From Streptomyces chryseus (GTDB lineage Bacteria > Actinomycetota > Actinomycetes > Streptomycetales > Streptomycetaceae): 64,000 nucleotides of DNA. Both the position numbers and the translations under genes were made by a program. Numbering within the stretch: position 1 is the first letter of the stretch; the number at the start of each line of letters is the position of its first letter. The notes beneath the pieces are model-generated. The model saw nothing but the letters and a program-made list of their open reading frames with translations. It was not told the DNA's origin and did no database searches. Shown piece by piece: positions 1 to 8,901 of this stretch. The stretch spans positions 930,001-994,000 of the forward strand of contig NZ_BMVO01000001.1 in NCBI RefSeq assembly GCF_014650755.1. The letters are read 5' to 3'.

Positions 1-257
1 TACTGGGCCGCCCGCTGCGGGTGGTCGAGGGGGAGGTGGGGGCGCGGGGGGCGGTGCTGGCCGCGGCGGGGCGGTTCGGGGTGGACCTGGACGTGGCCGC
101 GTGGACCCGGCCCACGGCGGTGGTGGAGCCGGACTCGGGGCGGGCGGAGCTCTACAGCCGGGGGTACGCGGCGCATCTGGCGCGGTTGGGAGAGGCGCGG
201 GGGCGGGCTCGGGCGGGGGCGGGGGGTGGCGGCGGCGCGGGCGGCGGGGCGATGTGA
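1..257 (+). CDS. FGGY-type carbohydrate kinase, C-terminal fragment
   Basis: The gene enters from the left edge and reads in the frame that starts at base 3, ending at TGA 255-257. About 84 C-terminal residues are visible. The segment LGRPLRVVEGEVGARGAVL and the later VVEPD...ELYSRGYAAHLARL resemble the last helices of FGGY-family sugar kinases (xylulokinase/gluconokinase-like), which phosphorylate sugars with ATP in the cytoplasm. No catalytic residue lies in the visible part, so substrate and activity cannot be judged. The tail after residue 60 is a low-complexity Gly/Ala/Arg run. The family call rests on resemblance of a short piece and is moderate. Confidence 0.6.
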   Translation, partial: LGRPLRVVEGEVGARGAVLAAAGRFGVDLDVAAWTRPTAVVEPDSGRAELYSRGYAAHLARLGEARGRARAGAGGGGGAGGGAM

Positions 258-520
258 GGTTGTCCTGGCACTTGTGCGGCTGCGCCGGGTGCGGGGCTCC
301 GGGCTTCCCGGCTCGGCGGGGCGATCCGTCCCCGTCAGGCGCCGCTTCTCGGCTCGGCAGTGCGTCCCCTCCTGGCCGGTTCTCGGCTCGCGGCGGGGAC
401 GGGTGGTGACGGTGGAGTGGCCTGTGGTCGGCCGCTGTGTGAAAGAGGGGCGTACGCCGCCCCGGACCGGTGGAGGGCTGCCTAGCGTGCACCCCCAGAC
501 CTCTTCCCAGGGAGACTCGT
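258..520. other. Intergenic region, 263 bp
   Basis: This stretch separates the kinase stop from the ATG of the phosphodiesterase. Open frames that cross it have no credible start and run into the next gene out of frame. I see no strong terminator with a T tract and no convincing -35/-10 pair. GGAG at 511-514 is the ribosome binding site of the following gene. Confidence 0.5.
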
Positions 521-1588
521 ATGCCCGCATCACAGCCGAGGCGCCGCTCCGTACTTCTCGCCGCCGGGGCCGCGGCCACGGTCGCCGCGACCTCCACGGC
601 GGCCGCCGCCGAGCCGCGGCGGAGCAAGGGGCCCGTGGTCGTCGGACACCGGGGCGCGGCCGGCTGGCGCCCCGAGCACACCGTCGCCTCGTACACCCAC
701 GCCGTCCAGACCGGCGCCGACTGGATCGAGCCCGACCTGGTGCCGACGAAGGACCACGTCCTCGTGGTGCGGCACGAGAACGAGATCTCCGGGACGACGG
801 ACGTCGCGGCACACCCCGAGTTCGCGTCGCGGCGTACGACGAAGACGGTGGACGGGCGGTCCGTCACCGGGTGGTTCACGGAGGACTTCACGCTCGCCGA
901 ACTGAAGACCCTGCGCGCCGTCGAGCGGCTGCCGCTGGTGAGGAACCGGAACACCGTGTTCGACGGCCGCCTGGAGGTGATGACCTTTCAGGAGGTCGTG
1001 GATGTGGCGCGGAAGCTGTCGAAGCGGCACGGGCGCACGATCGCGGTGTTCCCGGAGACGAAGCACCCCAGTTACTTCCGTTCCATCGGCCTGCCCCTCG
1101 AACCGGAACTCGTCGCGGTCGTCCGGCGCAACCGGCTGCGCGCCCACGAGTGCGTCGTCCAGTCCTTCGAGCCGTCGAGCCTGACCCGCTTCGCGGAGGC
1201 CGGGCTGCGGCTGCCGCTGTGGCAGGCGCTCGGGACGACGGGCGGACCGTACGGCCACCCGCAGACGTACAAGGAGATGATGACGCCCGCCGGCCTGGCC
1301 CGGATCGCGGAGTACGCCGACTGGATCGGCCCGGACAAGTCGTCGCTCGTGGCGCCGTCTCCGCTGCTCGCGGACGCGCACGCGGCGGGGCTGAAGGTGG
1401 GGGCGTACACCTTCCGCTGCGAGAACCAGTTCCTGCCCGCGCAGTTCCGCAGGGGCACCGCGCCGAACGACTTCGGCGACGCCTTCGCGGAGTACGCCCT
1501 GCACTACGGGATGGGGGTCGACGCGGTGGTGACCGACTTCCCCGACCTCGCCGTCGTCGCGCGGAGCGCCGCCGGGTCCGGGTCCTAG
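521..1588 (+). CDS. Secreted glycerophosphodiester phosphodiesterase family protein
   Basis: The 355-residue product begins MPASQPRRRSVLLAAGAAAT, a twin-arginine-like leader with a hydrophobic stretch and an Ala-rich cleavage region, so export is likely. The mature part opens with VVVGHRGAAGWRPEHT and EPDLVPTKDHVLVVRHE, the HRG...PEN/T and E.D...HD/E segments that supply the metal ligands and catalytic His of GDPD-family enzymes. FPETKHP is the usual third metal-ligand segment, and VDAVVTDFPDLA closes the barrel. Such enzymes cut deacylated phospholipid diesters into an alcohol and glycerol-3-phosphate. I chose ATG 521 because GGAG lies 6 bases upstream and the leader starts there; an in-frame upstream start at 470 lacks these features. 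It appears to be monocistronic. Confidence 0.88.
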   Translation: MPASQPRRRSVLLAAGAAATVAATSTAAAAEPRRSKGPVVVGHRGAAGWRPEHTVASYTHAVQTGADWIEPDLVPTKDHVLVVRHENEISGTTDVAAHPEFASRRTTKTVDGRSVTGWFTEDFTLAELKTLRAVERLPLVRNRNTVFDGRLEVMTFQEVVDVARKLSKRHGRTIAVFPETKHPSYFRSIGLPLEPELVAVVRRNRLRAHECVVQSFEPSSLTRFAEAGLRLPLWQALGTTGGPYGHPQTYKEMMTPAGLARIAEYADWIGPDKSSLVAPSPLLADAHAAGLKVGAYTFRCENQFLPAQFRRGTAPNDFGDAFAEYALHYGMGVDAVVTDFPDLAVVARSAAGSGS

Positions 1589-1645
1589 GACCGAAGGACG
1601 AGCGCGGTGTGATCCTTTACGAGCCCTTCTGCTGCTAATCTGCAC

Positions 1646-1662
1646 TTGCATATCGGTCGCAA
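1646..1662 (+). promoter_or_regulatory. Candidate Nur (nickel) operator upstream of sodF
   Basis: The sequence TTGCAT, five bases, TCGCAA is an interrupted inverted repeat with 6-5-6 geometry. It agrees with the published Streptomyces Nur-box pattern (TTGCAA-N5-TTGCAA) in the TTGC and GCAA ends. It lies 22 bp upstream of the sodF ATG. A -10-like TAATCT sits just before it at 1636-1641, so a bound repressor would block transcription. In S. coelicolor, Nur with nickel represses the iron SOD gene; that link is literature knowledge, the site is seen here. Confidence 0.65.
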
Positions 1663-1684
1663 TAAGCAGTCGGAGGGCTCGGAC

Positions 1685-2326
1685 ATGGCCATTTACACAC
1701 TTCCTGAACTTCCGTACGACTACGCGGCGCTGGAACCCGTCATCAACCCCGAGATCATCGAGCTGCACCACGACAAGCACCACGCGGCCTATGTGAAGGG
1801 CGCGAACGACACCCTTGAGCAGCTGGAAGAGGCGCGCGACAAGGAGGCGTGGGGAACGATCAACGGCCTGGAGAAGAACCTCGCGTTCCACCTCTCCGGC
1901 CACATCCTGCACTCCATCTACTGGCACAACATGACCGGCGACGGCGGCGGCGAGCCGCTGGAGAAGGACGGCGTCGGCGACCTCGCGGACGCGATCGCCG
2001 AGTCCTTCGGCTCCTTCGACAAGTTCAAGGCCCAGCTGACCAAGGCCTCCGCGACGACCCAGGGCTCGGGCTGGGGCGTGCTCGCGTACGAGCCGGTCAG
2101 CGGCCGCCTGATCGTCGAGCAGATCTACGACCACCAGGGCAACGTGGGCCAGGGTTCCGTCCCGATCCTGGTCTTCGACGCCTGGGAGCACGCCTTCTAC
2201 CTGCAGTACAAGAACCAGAAGGTGGACTTCATCGAGGCGATGTGGAAGGTCGTCAACTGGCAGGACGTGGCGAAGCGTTACGCCGCTGCCAAGGAGCGCG
2301 GGTTCAACCTGCTGCTGGCGCCGTAG
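1685..2326 (+). CDS. sodF: Iron/zinc superoxide dismutase
   Basis: This 213-residue cytoplasmic enzyme disproportionates superoxide to oxygen and hydrogen peroxide. It starts [18 protein letters not shown], the usual Fe/Mn-SOD N-terminus. Metal ligands are visible as H28 in [12 protein letters not shown], the His in [10 protein letters not shown], and Asp plus His in [11 protein letters not shown]. Full length matches the family. ATG 1685 follows GGAGG at 1672-1676. The candidate Nur box at 1646-1662 suggests repression when nickel is plentiful and a nickel SOD is available. It converges on the oxidoreductase at 2436, with a shared hairpin between them. Confidence 0.95.
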   Translation: MAIYTLPELPYDYAALEPVINPEIIELHHDKHHAAYVKGANDTLEQLEEARDKEAWGTINGLEKNLAFHLSGHILHSIYWHNMTGDGGGEPLEKDGVGDLADAIAESFGSFDKFKAQLTKASATTQGSGWGVLAYEPVSGRLIVEQIYDHQGNVGQGSVPILVFDAWEHAFYLQYKNQKVDFIEAMWKVVNWQDVAKRYAAAKERGFNLLLAP

Positions 2327-2387
2327 GCGCGTGATGACGTCCTGCTCGTGATCGTCTTCTCAACCTTCACCTGCAGGCGGAAGAAAG

Positions 2388-2424
2388 GCCGGCCCCCGCG
2401 AGGACGTGACTCGCGGGGGCCGGC
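2388..2424. terminator. Bidirectional hairpin terminator
   Basis: A perfect 14-bp stem (2388-2401 paired with 2411-2424, 9-base loop) lies between the convergent sodF and oxidoreductase genes. Read on the minus strand it is followed by a pyrimidine run CCTTTCTT, so it should work best for the minus-strand gene. Confidence 0.8.
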
Positions 2425-2435
2425 TGCGTCCGGGC

Positions 2436-3137
2436 TCAGTCGAAGACCGGGCCCTGCGTGCGCGTGCGCTTGATCTCGTAGAAGCCGGGGATCGACGCGA
2501 CCATCAGCGTGCCGTCCCACAGCCGCGCCGCCTCTTCGCCCTTCGGGGCCGGGGTGACCACCGGGCCGAAGAAGGCGACCTCGCCGCCGTCGGCGCCGGG
2601 GACGGAGATGACCGGGGTGCCCACCTCCTGGCCCACCTTGTCGATGCCCACCTTGTGCGAGGCGCGCACCTCGGCGTCGTACGTGTCCTTGTCGGCGTAC
2701 TCGATCAGCTCGGCCGGAAGACCCGCGTCCGCCAGTGCGCCCGCGATCGCCTCCAGGGTCGCGCCCTCGCCCTTGTTGTGGAAGCGGGTGCCGAGCGCCG
2801 TGTAGAGCGGGCCGACGACCTCGTCGCCGTGCAGCTCACGGGCCGCCGTCACCACGCGCACCGGGCGCCAGCCCTTGGGGCCGAGCAGCTCGCGGTACTG
2901 CTCCGGAAGCTCGTCCAGCTTGTCCTCGTTCAGTACGGCCAGGCTCATGACGTGCCAGCGGACCTCGACATCGCGGACCTTCTGCACCTCCAGCATCCAC
3001 CGGGAGGTCATCCAGGCCCACGGGCACAGCGGGTCGAACCAGAAGTCCGCCGTGGTCGTGCCGCTCGTGGACTCCTCGGGGCCCGCGGTCCGCTGGGGCG
3101 TCACGAGGGTCTGGGCGGTCTCAAGGTTCTCGGGCAT
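2436..3137 (-). CDS. DsbA-fold oxidoreductase, mycothiol-dependent nitroreductase family
   Basis: The 233-residue product resembles the mycobacterial Rv2466c group of DsbA/FrnE-fold proteins: TTADFWFDPLCPWAWMTSRW near the N-terminus and a C-terminal GTPVISVPG thioredoxin-fold cis-Pro loop. Such proteins reduce substrates using mycothiol in the cytoplasm. The active site reads CPWA (Cys38, Ala41), so the second cysteine of the classical CxxC is absent and only a monothiol mechanism seems possible. There is no signal peptide. The start at 3137 is set by the minus-strand AGGAGA just upstream. The gene diverges from pepN copy 1. The nitroreductase link is by family resemblance only. Confidence 0.8.
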   Translation of the reverse strand: MPENLETAQTLVTPQRTAGPEESTSGTTTADFWFDPLCPWAWMTSRWMLEVQKVRDVEVRWHVMSLAVLNEDKLDELPEQYRELLGPKGWRPVRVVTAARELHGDEVVGPLYTALGTRFHNKGEGATLEAIAGALADAGLPAELIEYADKDTYDAEVRASHKVGIDKVGQEVGTPVISVPGADGGEVAFFGPVVTPAPKGEEAARLWDGTLMVASIPGFYEIKRTRTQGPVFD

Positions 3138-3278
3138 GTCTCTCCTCATCGGCGCACGGGCTCGCGGTAGCGGTCTGTCCGAGGCAACGCCACCGGCCGC
3201 CGGGGGCATTCCCGCGCTTCCCCTGTCACTGCCGCGTGGGAGGATCGTGAGGTTCGAACGAGACACGAAGGAGTGCCC

Positions 3279-5891
3279 GTGCCCGGTGAGAATCTGTCCC
3301 GCGACGAGGCCCGTGAGCGGGCCGAGCTGCTGTCCGTCGACGGGTACGAAGTGGCCCTCGACCTGCGATCGGCGGTCGGCGAGACCCGGGAGGACGGCGG
3401 GGACGAGCCGCGTACGTTCCGTTCGGTGACCACCGTTCGTTTCCGCTGCTCGCGGCCCGGCGCCGGCACCTTCGTGGACCTGCTGGCTCCGTCCGTGACG
3501 GCCGTCACACTCAACGGCGAGTCGCTGGACCCCGCCGCCGTGTTCGACGGCACCCGGGTCGCGCTGGCCGGGCTGCGCGAGGAGAACGTGCTGGTCGTGG
3601 ACGCGCAGTGCGCGTACAGCCGCACCGGCGAGGGCATGCACCGCTTCGTCGATCCGGAGGACGGCGAGGTCTACCTGTACACGCAGTACGAGCCGGCCGA
3701 CGCGCGGCGCGTCTTCGCCACCTTCGAACAGCCGGACCTGAAGGCGCCCTTCCGGTTCGAGGTGACAGCTCCCGCCGCGTGGACGGTGTGGAGCAACGGG
3801 GTCAGCGAGACGGTGAGCGAGGGGGGCGGCGACGCGAAGGTCTGGCGTTTCCGGGAGACCGAGCCGATCTCGACGTACATCACCGCCTTCGTCGCCGGCC
3901 CGTACCACTACGAGAGCGATCTCTACCGGCGGACGCTCAGCGACGGCTCGGAGATCGAGATCCCGCTCGGTGCTCTGTGCCGCAAGGGGCTGGCGCGGCA
4001 CTTCGACGCGGACGACATCTTCACCGTCACCAAGCAGGGCCTCGACTTCTTCCACGACAACTTCGACTTCCCGTACCCCTTCGGCAAGTACGACCAGGCC
4101 TTCGTGCCGGAGTACAACATCGGCGCCATGGAGAACCCCGGCTGCGTGACCTTCCGCGAGGAGTACATCTTCCGCGGGAACGTCACGCAGGCGTCGTACG
4201 AGCGCCGGGCCAACGTCATCCTGCACGAGATGGCGCACATGTGGTTCGGGGACCTGGTCACCATGCGGTGGTGGGACGACCTGTGGCTCAAGGAGTCCTT
4301 CGCCGACTTCATGGGGTCGTACTCGATGGTGGAGGCGACCCGCTTCACCAACGGGTGGGTCACCTTCGCCAACAACCGCAAGGCGTGGGCGTACCGGGCC
4401 GACCAGCTTCCCTCGACGCATCCGATCACGGCCGACATCCGTGACCTGGAGGACGCGAAGCTCAACTTCGACGGAATCACGTACGCCAAGGGCGCGTCCG
4501 TGCTGAAGCAGCTCGTCGCGTACGTCGGCAAGGACGCCTTCATGGAGGGCGCCCGGCGGTACTTCAAGCGCCACGCGTACGGCAACACCCGGCTGGAGGA
4601 CCTGCTGGCGGTGCTGGAGGAGACCTCGGGGCGGGATCTCGCGTCCTGGTCGCGGGCGTGGCTCCAGACGGCCGGGGTCAACTCGCTGACGCCGCAGGTG
4701 GTGTACGACGCGGCGGGGCGGATCACCGAGCTGGCGGTGTTCCAGGAGAGCGCTCAGTCGCACCCCGAGCTGCGGCCGCACCGGGTGGCGGTCGGGCTGT
4801 ACCGGCGCGAGGAGACCGGGGGCGCGCTCGTGCGGTACGCGCGGGCGGAGGTGGACGTGGCCGGGCCGCGTACGGTCGTGGCGGAACTCGCCGGCAGCGA
4901 GAAGCCGGACCTGGTGCTCGTCAACGACGACGACCTGACCTACTGCAAGATCCGCTTCGACGCGGAGTCGCTGGCCACGCTGCGGGCCCACCTCGGCGAG
5001 GTGACCGACCCGCTGGCGCGCGCGCTGTGCTGGTCGGCGCTGTGGAACCTCACGCGGGACGCGCTGATGCCGGCGCGGGACTTCGTGGATCTCGTCCTGC
5101 GGTTCGCGGGGCGCGAGACCGACATCGGGGTCCTCCAGATGCTGCACGCCTGGACGCGCTCCGCGCTGACGCACTACGCGGCGCCCGAGTGGCGCGAGCA
5201 GGGCGGGCAGTCGCTCGCGGACGGCGCGCTGCGGGAGCTGCGGATCGCGGAGCCGGGCAGTGAGCACCAGCTGACGTGGGCGCGGTTCTTCGCGGCGACG
5301 GCGTGCCGGGCCTCCGACTTCCAGCTCCTCCAGGGGCTGCTGGCGGGCACGGCCAAGATCGACGGGCTGGAGGTCGACCAGGAGCTGCGCTGGGCCTTCC
5401 TCGGGCCGCTCGCGTCGCACGGCGTCGCCGACGACGAGGTGATCAACGCGGAGCTGGCGCGGGACGACACGGCGTCGGGCAAGCGGCACCAGGTGCGGTG
5501 CCTCGCGTCGCGTCCTTCGGCCGCCGTCAAGGCGCAGGCGTGGGCGGCGGTCGTCGAGTCCGACGCCCTGTCGAACGCGCTGGTGGTGGCCACCATCGAC
5601 GGCTTCGTGCAGCCGGGGCAGCGGGAGTTGATCGCTCCGTACGCGCAGAAGTACTTCGCGGCGATCGAGCGGGTGTGGGCCGAGCGGTCCATCCAGATCG
5701 GGATGGACGTGGTCTCGGGGCTGTTCCCGGGGCTCCAGGACGACCCGGCCACCCTGGACGCGACGGACGCCTGGCTGGCCGGCCACGAGGGCGCGGCTCC
5801 GGCGCTGCGGCGGCTGGTGCTGGAGGCGCGGGACGACCTGGCGCGGGCGCTGCGGGGGCAGGCGTGCGACCGGGGTGCGGCTGCCGTGTAG
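3279..5891 (+). CDS. pepN: Aminopeptidase N, M1 family (copy 1)
   Basis: The 870-residue zinc metallopeptidase removes N-terminal amino acids from peptides in the cytoplasm. The exopeptidase motif appears as NIGAMENPG, and the zinc site as HEMAH (first His near residue 316) followed by LKESF supplying the third ligand. A tyrosine that could stabilise the transition state lies in GITYAKGASVL. The C-terminal helical ERAP1-like domain is complete. I prefer GTG 3279 (MPGENLSRDEAR) over GTG 3273, because AAGGAG ends at 3273 and because the second copy at 19298 starts with the matching MPGTNLTREEAQ. The two copies are paralogues 16 kb apart. A strong hairpin follows the stop. Confidence 0.93.
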   Translation: MPGENLSRDEARERAELLSVDGYEVALDLRSAVGETREDGGDEPRTFRSVTTVRFRCSRPGAGTFVDLLAPSVTAVTLNGESLDPAAVFDGTRVALAGLREENVLVVDAQCAYSRTGEGMHRFVDPEDGEVYLYTQYEPADARRVFATFEQPDLKAPFRFEVTAPAAWTVWSNGVSETVSEGGGDAKVWRFRETEPISTYITAFVAGPYHYESDLYRRTLSDGSEIEIPLGALCRKGLARHFDADDIFTVTKQGLDFFHDNFDFPYPFGKYDQAFVPEYNIGAMENPGCVTFREEYIFRGNVTQASYERRANVILHEMAHMWFGDLVTMRWWDDLWLKESFADFMGSYSMVEATRFTNGWVTFANNRKAWAYRADQLPSTHPITADIRDLEDAKLNFDGITYAKGASVLKQLVAYVGKDAFMEGARRYFKRHAYGNTRLEDLLAVLEETSGRDLASWSRAWLQTAGVNSLTPQVVYDAAGRITELAVFQESAQSHPELRPHRVAVGLYRREETGGALVRYARAEVDVAGPRTVVAELAGSEKPDLVLVNDDDLTYCKIRFDAESLATLRAHLGEVTDPLARALCWSALWNLTRDALMPARDFVDLVLRFAGRETDIGVLQMLHAWTRSALTHYAAPEWREQGGQSLADGALRELRIAEPGSEHQLTWARFFAATACRASDFQLLQGLLAGTAKIDGLEVDQELRWAFLGPLASHGVADDEVINAELARDDTASGKRHQVRCLASRPSAAVKAQAWAAVVESDALSNALVVATIDGFVQPGQRELIAPYAQKYFAAIERVWAERSIQIGMDVVSGLFPGLQDDPATLDATDAWLAGHEGAAPALRRLVLEARDDLARALRGQACDRGAAAV

Positions 5892-5907
5892 GGCCGGACG
5901 GCCGGGT

Positions 5908-5938
5908 GGCCGAGTGCTTCGTACGTACACTCGGCCAT
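5908..5938. terminator. Hairpin after pepN copy 1
   Basis: A perfect 10-bp stem (5908-5917 with 5929-5938) encloses an 11-base loop containing TACGTA. It starts 17 bases after the pepN stop. No T tract follows, which is common for Streptomyces terminators. Confidence 0.6.
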
Positions 5939-6080
5939 CGGACGGCGTGGACGGGTCGGGTGTTCGGCGGGTGGGGTTTCGGCAGTCGAACGGCCGTACT
6001 TTAGTGCGGTGATGTCCTGAATTGTCGACGGCTGTGTAACAGCGGTTAGGAGACCGGGGGCGCGCGGGAAACCCCGGGAC

Positions 6081-7166
6081 ATGAACCACAACACCCCGGT
6101 CTCCCCCCGCCCCCTCAGCCACCTCACCGACGCCCAGCGGCGCGTGCTGTCCGCCGTGCAGCTGCGGGCGCACGGTGTGTCCGCCGCCCAGATGTCCGGG
6201 CAGTGCCGGCCCGGCGGGCCCTGGCAGCAGCTCCTGCCCGGTGTCTTCGTCCTGCACCCCGGCCCGCCGACCAGCGAGGAGCAGCTGCACGCCGCCCTGC
6301 TGTACGCGGGGCGGCCGACCGCGTCCGTCGGCGGCCCGGTGGTCCCGGCGCAGGTCAGGGCGGAGGGCGAGGCCGGCTCGTACGGGGACGTCATGCTCAC
6401 CGGGCTGGCGGCGCTCGCGCTGTACCGCTTCTCCTGCGCGCCCTCGCTGCTGTCCCTCGACCGGATCGACGTACTGGTGCCCCGCACCCGGCGCCTGCGT
6501 TCCACCGGCTGCGCACGGCTGGTCCGGGTGCACTCCATGCCGCAGGCCCAGGAGATCGTCGGGCTGCCGGTCGCCCCCGTCGCCCGCGCCCTCGCCGACG
6601 CCGTCGCGCAGCTCACCGACGCCGACGTCGTACGCCGCCTGCTCACCGAGGCCGTACGCGGCGGGCACTGCGAACCGGCCGCCGTGGTGCGGGAGCTGAC
6701 CCTGGCGCGGCTGCTCTCGCGTCCGCACGTCGTCGACGCCGTCGACTCCCTGCTCGCCGAGGGGCGGGCCATCGCCGAGGACCGGCTGTACCGCATGGTC
6801 CGCGACCACGGACTGCCCGACCCGCTCTGGAACGTCGATCTGCGGCTGCCCGGCGGCCCCCACCTCGGCGGTGTCGACATCTACTGGCCCGACCACGCCG
6901 TGGCCGTGGAGCTGGACACCCGAGCGCCACGCCAGGACGAGGACGCAAAGGGGTCTTCCCTGCTCGAGCGAAGCCGGGAGCGTGGGGAATGGCCGGAGTA
7001 CGCCCGCAAGCGCGAGCACCTGGAGCGCCTGGGCATCACCGTCGTCCACATCACGCCGAAGAAGCTCCGCGAAGCGCTCGACCAGCAGGCGACCGTCGTC
7101 CGGACCGCCCTGATGGCGTCGAGCGACCGGGAGCCGCCCGCCTGTGTGGTGGTGCTGCCCCGGTGA
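6081..7166 (+). CDS. Hypothetical protein with AbiEi-like N-terminus and nuclease-like C-terminus
   Basis: The 361-residue protein is not assigned to a known function. Residues ~10-110 have the look of a winged-helix segment followed by a conserved LPGVFVLHPG turn, as in AbiEi-type type IV antitoxins. Residues ~230-345 (LPDPLWNVDLRLPG, GVDIYWPDHAVAVELD, then Arg/Lys-rich helices and LGITVVHITPKKL) resemble the Vsr/DUF559 endonuclease fold, in which VDxxWP and VELD supply acidic residues. No partner toxin lies next to it. The start ATG 6081 has no clear Shine-Dalgarno sequence; the transcript may be leaderless or the start may differ. It converges on the metallophosphoesterase, 16 bp away. Confidence 0.7.
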   Translation: MNHNTPVSPRPLSHLTDAQRRVLSAVQLRAHGVSAAQMSGQCRPGGPWQQLLPGVFVLHPGPPTSEEQLHAALLYAGRPTASVGGPVVPAQVRAEGEAGSYGDVMLTGLAALALYRFSCAPSLLSLDRIDVLVPRTRRLRSTGCARLVRVHSMPQAQEIVGLPVAPVARALADAVAQLTDADVVRRLLTEAVRGGHCEPAAVVRELTLARLLSRPHVVDAVDSLLAEGRAIAEDRLYRMVRDHGLPDPLWNVDLRLPGGPHLGGVDIYWPDHAVAVELDTRAPRQDEDAKGSSLLERSRERGEWPEYARKREHLERLGITVVHITPKKLREALDQQATVVRTALMASSDREPPACVVVLPR

Positions 7167-7182
7167 CGGCGTCCTGAGTGCT

Positions 7183-8901
7183 TCAGCGCTTCTTCACCAG
7201 CAGCTCCGTGTTCCGGGCGTCCAGCGGACCCGCGAGGGTCTGCCGGGCGCCCGGTGCGTTGAGGGAGAGCTCGCGGTAGAGCGCCGCCAGGCCCGTCTGC
7301 GACAGGTCGGTGTAGTCCGTGCGGTGCGGGGCGGCGGACTCGATCAGCGTGGTGAACAGGGAGAGCGTGCCGTCGTGGTTGTCGGTCAGTTCGACGATCC
7401 GGGCGAGCTGGGGGAACTCGACGTGGGAGGCGGTGGAGATCTCCCAGAAGCTGCCGTGGGCGAGGATCTCGTTGCGGTGGCTGTGTCCGTTGATCCAGGC
7501 GATGACGTTGCGGTGCTGCTTGAACAGGGCGACGAGCTTGTCGCCGCCGCCGTCGTCGAACGTCCAACTGTTGTGGTGGCTGAAAACGATGAGGTGCTCG
7601 TCCCGGTGGGCGAGCAGGGTGCGCCCCAGCCAGTCCAGCTGGGCCTTGCCGATCGAGCCCGCGAAGTGGCCGCCCCGGTCGGTGGTGTCGAGGCTGACAC
7701 CGACCACGCCGTCGGCGACGCGGAAGGAGTAGTAGAGGTTTCCGGTCTCGGCGTTCTGGCGGGTGTAGCCGTGTCCGGCGGGGCCGGCGCCCGCGTACGC
7801 CGGGTCGAGGTGCGCCTCGACGTACTCGCGCGGGGTGAAGGGGGCGCGGGCCGGGTCGGGCGTGACGGAGCGCATGCGGCGGGACTCGCGGCGCAGCAGG
7901 TCGGTGAAGTAGGTGCCGCGCGGGTCGCTGCCCTTTCGGAGTACGGCTGCGAGCGCCTTGGCGTCGTTCACCGGGAGGGACAGCAGTTTCCGGCCACCCA
8001 CCGCGAAGTCGGCGAGGTAGCCGGACGCGCCGGCGTTGGCGAAGCAGCCGCTGGGCAGGTCGTCGTGGTTGCCGACGGTGGAGTACCAGGGCAGGCGCAG
8101 ACCGGGGCTGTTCACGGGGCGCCGGACGGCGGCGAAGTAGCCCTCCAGGCGGGGGAAGCCGCGCTGCTTGTCGGCGTCGCGCAGTGCGCCGTCCGGGTGC
8201 CAGTACAGGGGCAGGCCGGAGTCCTGTACGCCTTCGTAGCGGCCGGGGTCACCGGTGTCGGGGGTGATGCGCCCGCCGCTCATGGTGCGCAGGAACCAGT
8301 CGAGTTCGGCCTTGCAGTTGTTGTCCGTGTTGTCGCCGGTCGTCATCACGAAGTCGAGGTCCGCTCCGGTGACCGGCCCGCCGCGCAGCGCGTTGACGCG
8401 CTCGACGAGCGAGATCGCGCCGTGCACGGTGAGCGCCTCCTGCGGGCGCCACGCGCCGGCCGCCTGGGCGCGCAGGTACTCGGTGCGGACGGGGTGCTGC
8501 ACGTCGGTGAGGTGGAGGTCGGTGAGCTGTACGAACGACGCCAGGGCGGTACGGCGTTCCGCGCGCCCGTCACGGGCGGCGGCCAGCTGTGTCCGTACGA
8601 CGCGCTTCCAGCCGGGGCCGGTGCCCAGCCGCCGGTAGCCGGAGGTGGAGCCGCGCGGGGTGGCGACCTTGCGCAGGGTGGTGCCGGTCCAGGGCGGGAC
8701 GGGGGCGAGGGCGCGGGTGGACGGCGCCGCCACCACCGCAGGCGCGCCGGCCGGGCCCGGGGCGGCCACGGCGCCGGCCTGCGCGGCGCGGTCCGGGCGG
8801 AGGGCGAGCCCGATGCCGGCGGCGACGCCGACCGCTCCGGTCGCGGCGAGGAAGGATCGGCGGTCGAGGGCTGCTTCGGCTGCGGAGCGTAGGCGTGACA
8901 T
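7183..8901 (-). CDS. Tat-exported metallophosphoesterase (TIGR03767-like)
   Basis: The 572-residue product starts with a long leader containing DRRSFLAATGAVGVAAGIGLAL, a twin-arginine signal. Calcineurin-type metal-ligand motifs follow in order: QLTDLHLTD (D.H), MTTGDNTDNN (GD), VGNHDD (GNHD), then SHHNSW and NGHSHRNE. This is the complete five-motif set of a dinuclear metallophosphoesterase. The closest group I recognise is the actinobacterial TIGR03767 family, whose substrate is unknown. ATG 8901 was chosen because GGGGAG precedes it and the Tat leader begins there; longer minus-strand starts upstream add nothing recognisable. The protein is probably folded before export and acts at the cell surface or outside. 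Confidence 0.85.
   Translation of the reverse strand: MSRLRSAAEAALDRRSFLAATGAVGVAAGIGLALRPDRAAQAGAVAAPGPAGAPAVVAAPSTRALAPVPPWTGTTLRKVATPRGSTSGYRRLGTGPGWKRVVRTQLAAARDGRAERRTALASFVQLTDLHLTDVQHPVRTEYLRAQAAGAWRPQEALTVHGAISLVERVNALRGGPVTGADLDFVMTTGDNTDNNCKAELDWFLRTMSGGRITPDTGDPGRYEGVQDSGLPLYWHPDGALRDADKQRGFPRLEGYFAAVRRPVNSPGLRLPWYSTVGNHDDLPSGCFANAGASGYLADFAVGGRKLLSLPVNDAKALAAVLRKGSDPRGTYFTDLLRRESRRMRSVTPDPARAPFTPREYVEAHLDPAYAGAGPAGHGYTRQNAETGNLYYSFRVADGVVGVSLDTTDRGGHFAGSIGKAQLDWLGRTLLAHRDEHLIVFSHHNSWTFDDGGGDKLVALFKQHRNVIAWINGHSHRNEILAHGSFWEISTASHVEFPQLARIVELTDNHDGTLSLFTTLIESAAPHRTDYTDLSQTGLAALYRELSLNAPGARQTLAGPLDARNTELLVKKR

Noticed and set aside
1610..1641. A full -35/-10 promoter for sodF
   Set aside because: TAATCT is a fair -10, but TTTACG lies only 14 bases upstream and TGATCC 20 bases upstream. 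Neither spacing is good, so only the operator is reported.
3138..7049. A minus-strand open frame of about 1300 codons upstream of the DsbA-like gene
   Set aside because: It is antisense to pepN and the 6081 gene, with Arg/His/Pro/Val-rich text lacking any motif. GC-rich third positions keep antisense frames open. Only the part from 3137 down is a gene.
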